Assembly: GCA_028554755.1 (NCBI GenBank) | Contig: JAPTOF010000006.1 | Span: forward strand, 12,518,501 to 12,582,500 | Origin: Cordia subcordata | Taxonomy: Eukaryota; Streptophyta; Magnoliopsida; Boraginales; Cordiaceae | Length of the DNA: 64,000 nt | Direction of reading: 5' to 3' | In this document: piece by piece, positions 60,801 to 64,000 of the stretch | How the letters are laid out: each line of letters starts with the position of its first letter | Position numbering within the stretch: position 1 is the first letter of the stretch | The notes under the pieces: generated by a model | Seen by the model: only the letters and a program-made list of their open reading frames with translations | Told to the model about the DNA's origin: nothing | Databases searched by the model: none | Translations under genes and position numbers: made by a program

Positions 60801-61962
60801 TCATTTTTCAATGAAATAAGTCACACCACAAATTAAATTAGTTTCCTAAATCAAGTATCTTGCACTTCTGAGTTGCAAACACTTAACTCTATGTACTTCA
60901 AGTTGTTAATTCTTTTTTCAACTAAATACATCATACCACAGCTTAGCTACTTTCCCCAAAGCTACTCTCAAGCAGTTGCAAAAAGTCCACTCCCCATTGC
61001 AATTTCCAAATACGATAAGAAAAACAAGAAATATTCAGCCTAGTACCAGCAGTTTCAGACAGAATTACTAATATTGAACCCCTGGGACCATATCTATATC
61101 AAACAATTACCTAGGAAACCTATCTTTTGGCCATAATTGTTTCTAAAAGTTCTCAAAAAGCATCAAAGAGCACCAAATTTTACCATCTCACGCACAAGAC
61201 AAGAAACTCAAAAGGAATTACACCAGTCATGAGCAAGATAAAAACTGATCAAAGCAGAATCATAACTAAAATGAAGAAAGGGTAGCCCATTCTCAGACCT
61301 ACTTTCAAACTAAAAATTTATGAATTGACCAAAAAAGAAGTGAACAATTTGGTACCTGAATTCAATGGAATGTAATATAGTGCACCAACAGTGACATTAT
61401 CAGGATTGGAAATCCCATTCACAGTTTCAATACTATCCATACTAACCCCAAACCTACTTGCCAAAGACCCAATGCTATCCCCATCTCTCATCACATAACT
61501 CATCAAATAGTTCCACAACCCACTAGAGCACCCACACATCAACCTCAATGACACCACTGCACCTTTCCTAGCTGCCCTTGTAACATTTGATGGAAAATAA
61601 GCCAAACCAGCATATGCATCAACCACCATATCATGTACAGATCCATTATCCTCTCTCACAGTAAAAGTAGTGAAAGACAAGTAACTCTTCATACTTGGTC
61701 CACAAGAACAATTCTTTTTTATGAAAATATAGTCTCTGCCATTGCCTTCAACTGTAACATCTTGAGGCAACACATCAAACATGCTTTGGATCACTGGAAG
61801 TGTCTGCTCTGGGGTGGGTTTGAAGGCCAAGAATGAAATGCATAGCCTTGTGGTGTCAGTGCAATTAAGTGGGGTTGGGGTTGGATATGATGAGCAGTGT
61901 GTGTGCAAAATGAGTGGTAATACAAGTATGATCATCAAGATTTGTGCTGGTTGGTGACCCAT
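54850..61962 (-). CDS. LYK3: LysM receptor-like kinase, LYK3 type (11 exons, 656 aa)
   Basis: Plasma-membrane receptor kinase that senses N-acetylglucosamine-containing ligands or modulates such signalling. Exons: 61962-61356, 60372-60295, 59801-59529, 58793-58648, 58553-58464, 58343-58238, 57954-57803, 57718-57621, 57533-57386, 55852-55745, 55014-54850; all GT..AG, in phase, 1971 bp. Signal peptide about 1-25; ectodomain with CxC motifs at 85-87 and 143-145 and a clear LysM at about 156-200; transmembrane segment 241-264; kinase with G-loop GHGTYGSV (353-360), Lys373, Glu386, HRD 467-469, DFG 487-489 and APE 515-517. It is therefore an RD kinase expected to be active. The cytoplasmic part closely resembles Arabidopsis LYK3 (At1g51940), including the [10 protein letters not shown] block and the C-terminal end LVQGR. 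The start is the first ATG before the hydrophobic leader. Confidence 0.95.
55979..56499. repeat. Intronic tandem duplication in LYK3, copy 1 (no SINE)
   Basis: A 521-bp block in LYK3 intron 9 (55853-57385), starting aagtgcataaacctc and ending ctgaaataaagagg. It aligns over its full length to 56529-57188 and contains the empty target acaggtccattgtc where copy 2 carries a SINE. Confidence 0.9.
56529..57188. repeat. Intronic tandem duplication in LYK3, copy 2 (with SINE)
   Basis: A 660-bp block with the same borders as copy 1. The extra 139 bp is almost all the SINE plus its duplicated target at 56580-56727. Outside that, differences are scattered point changes and small indels. A 29-bp spacer separates the copies. 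Confidence 0.9.
56594..56713 (+). mobile_element. tRNA-derived SINE (about 120 bp), antisense in LYK3 intron 9
   Basis: A box TCGCTTAAGTGG (56606-56617) and B box CATTCAAATCC (56650-56660) at tRNA-like spacing, followed by a G-rich body and an A-rich tail (gaaaaggaaaagaagaaaaa). Flanked by imperfect 14-bp direct repeats acaagttctttgtc (56580-56593) and acaagtccactgtc (56714-56727). The twin block holds the unoccupied target, which confirms the borders. Confidence 0.82.
57192..57278. repeat. Short tandem duplication, 48-bp period
   Basis: tcattatattcaatc..gggttgtttaaca.ggtagttt occurs at 57192-57230 and 57240-57278 with two or three differences. It lies in LYK3 intron 9, just past the larger duplication. 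Confidence 0.8.
60635..60960. repeat. Three-copy minisatellite in LYK3 intron 1
   Basis: Unit of about 108 bp in three tandem copies starting near 60635, 60744 and 60852. Shared blocks: agtatcttgcact, gagttgcaaacactta, tatgtacttcaagttgttaa and tttttcaactaaata. Copies are about 80-85% alike by eye. Confidence 0.85.
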
Positions 61963-61975
61963 TTTTGGAAAAAGA

Positions 61976-62455
61976 CTCAATCTTTGATAGATTTAGCCTG
62001 ATAGGTCAATGAAGTTTAGCATGATAAGCTTGTAGAATGCTTAGAATTTTCGAAAACATAACATAAAGAGTTTTTGCAGATTGTTTTTACTTTGACAATT
62101 TTATTTGGGTATAACAAAGATTGAATCTTTATTGGATTTTGTTTGATGGGTCAAATGGAAACTGAGCAGGATAAATTTGTAGAATGCTCCAGAAACAGAG
62201 AGATGCAAGAGTTTTGCAGAGTGGCTGAGAAATTCTTTTTTTGCTATAGCAAAAATTGAATCTTTAATGGATTTTTTGTTTGATGGGTTAAGTGTGCATA
62301 GCAAAGTTAAGTGTTTAGGATGCTTAAAATTAAACTGTTTGTTATAGCAGAGATTGAATAGTAGTTGTTGGATGTTACTTGATGGGTGAAAGTGAATATA
62401 GCAAATGAGTTGAGAGCTTTGGATGCTTTGGAAACAGAAAGACATGGACTATTAC
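61976..62455. repeat. Four degenerate repeats in the LYK3 leader/promoter
   Basis: Four units of about 100-140 bp, starting near 61976, 62116, 62252 and 62351, each with a version of gattgaatctttnntggatt, ttgatgggt and ggatgctt/gaatgct..gaaacagaga. They begin immediately upstream of the LYK3 ATG on the minus strand, so they cover the presumed 5' UTR and core promoter. Confidence 0.65.
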
Positions 62456-62590
62456 AAGGATAGTTCAGGCTTTTAGTTGTCCTAACTTTGATTTCTTTTT
62501 TTCTTTTTCCTGGCCATGAGTTGTTTGTACATGCGTGTTGGGGTTGAGAGGTGGGAATATTTTCTCATGACATTAATATTATGATAGTAA

Positions 62591-62959
62591 GAGTTTGTTT
62601 AAGCTTTTTCTCTTTTCAAATTGTTTACAAGTATTTAATATTTATAATTAGTTTTTTATATTTAAATGGCGATAAGTCGAAGGGTATTTAAATAAAATGT
62701 ATTTATAAACAGTTGATATTTTGACTGATAACTACATATAATTAAGAGTATTTGTTAAATGACGAAAAGAGATATTTCATTAAAGTAAGGGTTGTCTTTT
62801 TCCGGTCAACTACCTTATTTATAAATAGGTAAAACATTGCTCTTTTAATACCTATTTATATACGGATACGATTTGTTTATAAACAAATTTTACCAAATAA
62901 ATCAATTTTTTGGCTTATAAGCAATTTTGACGTGCTTATTAGCAAAGGCAAACATCTTC
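62591..62959. mobile_element. Degenerate Tourist-like MITE (about 369 bp) upstream of LYK3
   Basis: Left end gagtttgtttaagcttttt, right end (reverse complement) gaagatgtttgcctttgct. Flanked by TAA at 62588-62590 and 62960-62962. The ends are related to the GAGGGTGTTTGG family elsewhere in the window but are decayed. Confidence 0.5.
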
Positions 62960-62962
62960 TAA

Positions 62963-64000
62963 GAGAGGTTTGAGAGGGACAAGAAAGGAATTTGCAAGAG
63001 GGGTGTGAGGACAGCATAGTTTCTGGTTTGGTGTTTGTGGGCAGAAAGCAGGGGAGCAGTTGAGAACTTTTTTCTTTTTTGTGGGTGGATGAACTGGTAC
63101 TGAAAAGACAACATAAATAAAGGGAAAGTGACTGCCTTGTCTTGAGGTATACAAACCACAAGTCGCCTTGATATTAATGACCAAAAAGCGTTAAAAAACA
63201 ATTGATATTCATGTACAATTTAGGGTCTGCTTGATTAATTTTCTAATTAAAAAAATTATCTTTGAAGAAAAGTATACTTTTACAATAAATATTTGATTTG
63301 ACCTTTTTAAAAAAACTAAAATTTTAAAAAGAAACTCAATTTTAGAAACCAAAAACTCTAACTTATCATTTTTTTTTCAAAATTTATAAAAAGTATTTTT
63401 ATAAGTGATCTCTCAAGTTTTTTTCTTTTTTAACTTTTGTCGTTTTATATTTTATTTTTCCTTAATAGTTAACTGTTTTTTTACAGCTGAAAAATTAATA
63501 TGCAATTTTAAAAAAATAAACTAATTTCTTAACCAGCAGTCTTTTATCTGTTACGTAGCGCCTCATGGTTCTCGTTTCTTGTTCTGGTTTAATGCTTTTA
63601 TAATTGTAAGTACAGTGTTTCTCTTTTTCATTAAGTTTTGAGAAGAGTTAAATTCAAATAAGTCCTTATTGTTAATATTTTTTTTATTTTAGTCCTTATT
63701 ATTGTAAATAATTTATATAAGTCCTCAATGTTTACTTATTATAGTCAAATTAATCCCTGCAGTTAGAGTTAAATTCAAATAAATTCCTAATATTTACATA
63801 TATTTTTTATTTTAATCCTTATTATTTTAAATAATTCATACAAGTCCCCAATATTTAATTATTATGGTCAGATTAGTCCCTACAATTAGAATAGACGTTA
63901 GTTTTAACGAAAATGTCCCAAATGACCTCAAACATAAAAGCAATTGACAATCTTACCCTTTGCGCTATAAAACGAAATCCGATTATCTATTTTTTTAAGC
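62963..64000. other. AT-rich distal upstream DNA
   Basis: No gene supported. Open frames on the minus strand at 62877-63201 have no recognisable domain. Contains the tandem repeat at 63644-63889. Confidence 0.5.
63644..63889. repeat. Tandem repeat of about 121-125 bp, two copies
   Basis: Copies start agagttaaattcaaat at 63644 and 63765 and share ttattttagtccttatta, aaataatt.ata.aagtcc and attatagtcaaattaatccc blocks. The text resembles the ends of a common plant repeat family, but no terminal structure is visible in the window. Confidence 0.75.

Overview
The window is nuclear DNA of a flowering plant, almost certainly a core eudicot. It is AT-rich, its genes have many introns with GT..AG borders, and it carries Copia LTR fragments, hAT-like and Tourist-like MITEs and tRNA-derived SINEs. 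Protein style suggests an asterid, but I cannot name the species. There is no sign of prokaryotic, organellar or viral DNA.

Layout. 1-12.5 kb is repeat-rich and gene-poor: a decayed Copia reverse transcriptase on the minus strand, an opposing LTR end with a primer-binding-site-like sequence, a complete solo LTR with a 5-bp target duplication, a long-TIR MITE, and a GC-rich hAT-like MITE with a perfect 8-bp target duplication. 13.2-28.7 kb (minus) is a 20-exon MMS19/MET18 gene for the cytosolic iron-sulfur cluster targeting machinery; the exon model closes in frame at about 1151 aa. 29.3-30.7 kb, upstream of MMS19, is a head-to-tail array of three copies of one MITE-like element separated by TTA. 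33.0-36.3 kb (minus) is a four-exon gene for a 504-aa protein I do not recognise; it has a perfect APC/C destruction-box pattern and four CDK-type SPxK sites. 36.5-42.6 kb is repeat-rich again, with two polyA-tailed retroposons, a fold-back element and a second hAT-like element. 42.6-45.6 kb (plus) is a three-exon Fe(II)/2-oxoglutarate oxygenase of the clavaminate synthase-like (At3g21360) type. 47.2-53.4 kb (plus) is a CDC6 replication-licensing locus that retains two E2F-type promoter sites and nearly all exons, but has three apparent frame breaks and one eroded exon, so I call it a pseudogene or a serious assembly problem. 54.8-62.0 kb (minus) is a complete 11-exon LysM receptor-like kinase of the LYK3 type (656 aa, all kinase motifs present).

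The genes are functionally independent: Fe-S delivery, a probable cell-cycle protein, an oxygenase, replication licensing, and chitin or LCO-type perception. A theme with possible novelty is the amount of local tandem duplication in introns and flanks. One duplicated LYK3 intron block preserves the empty site of a SINE that is inserted in its twin.
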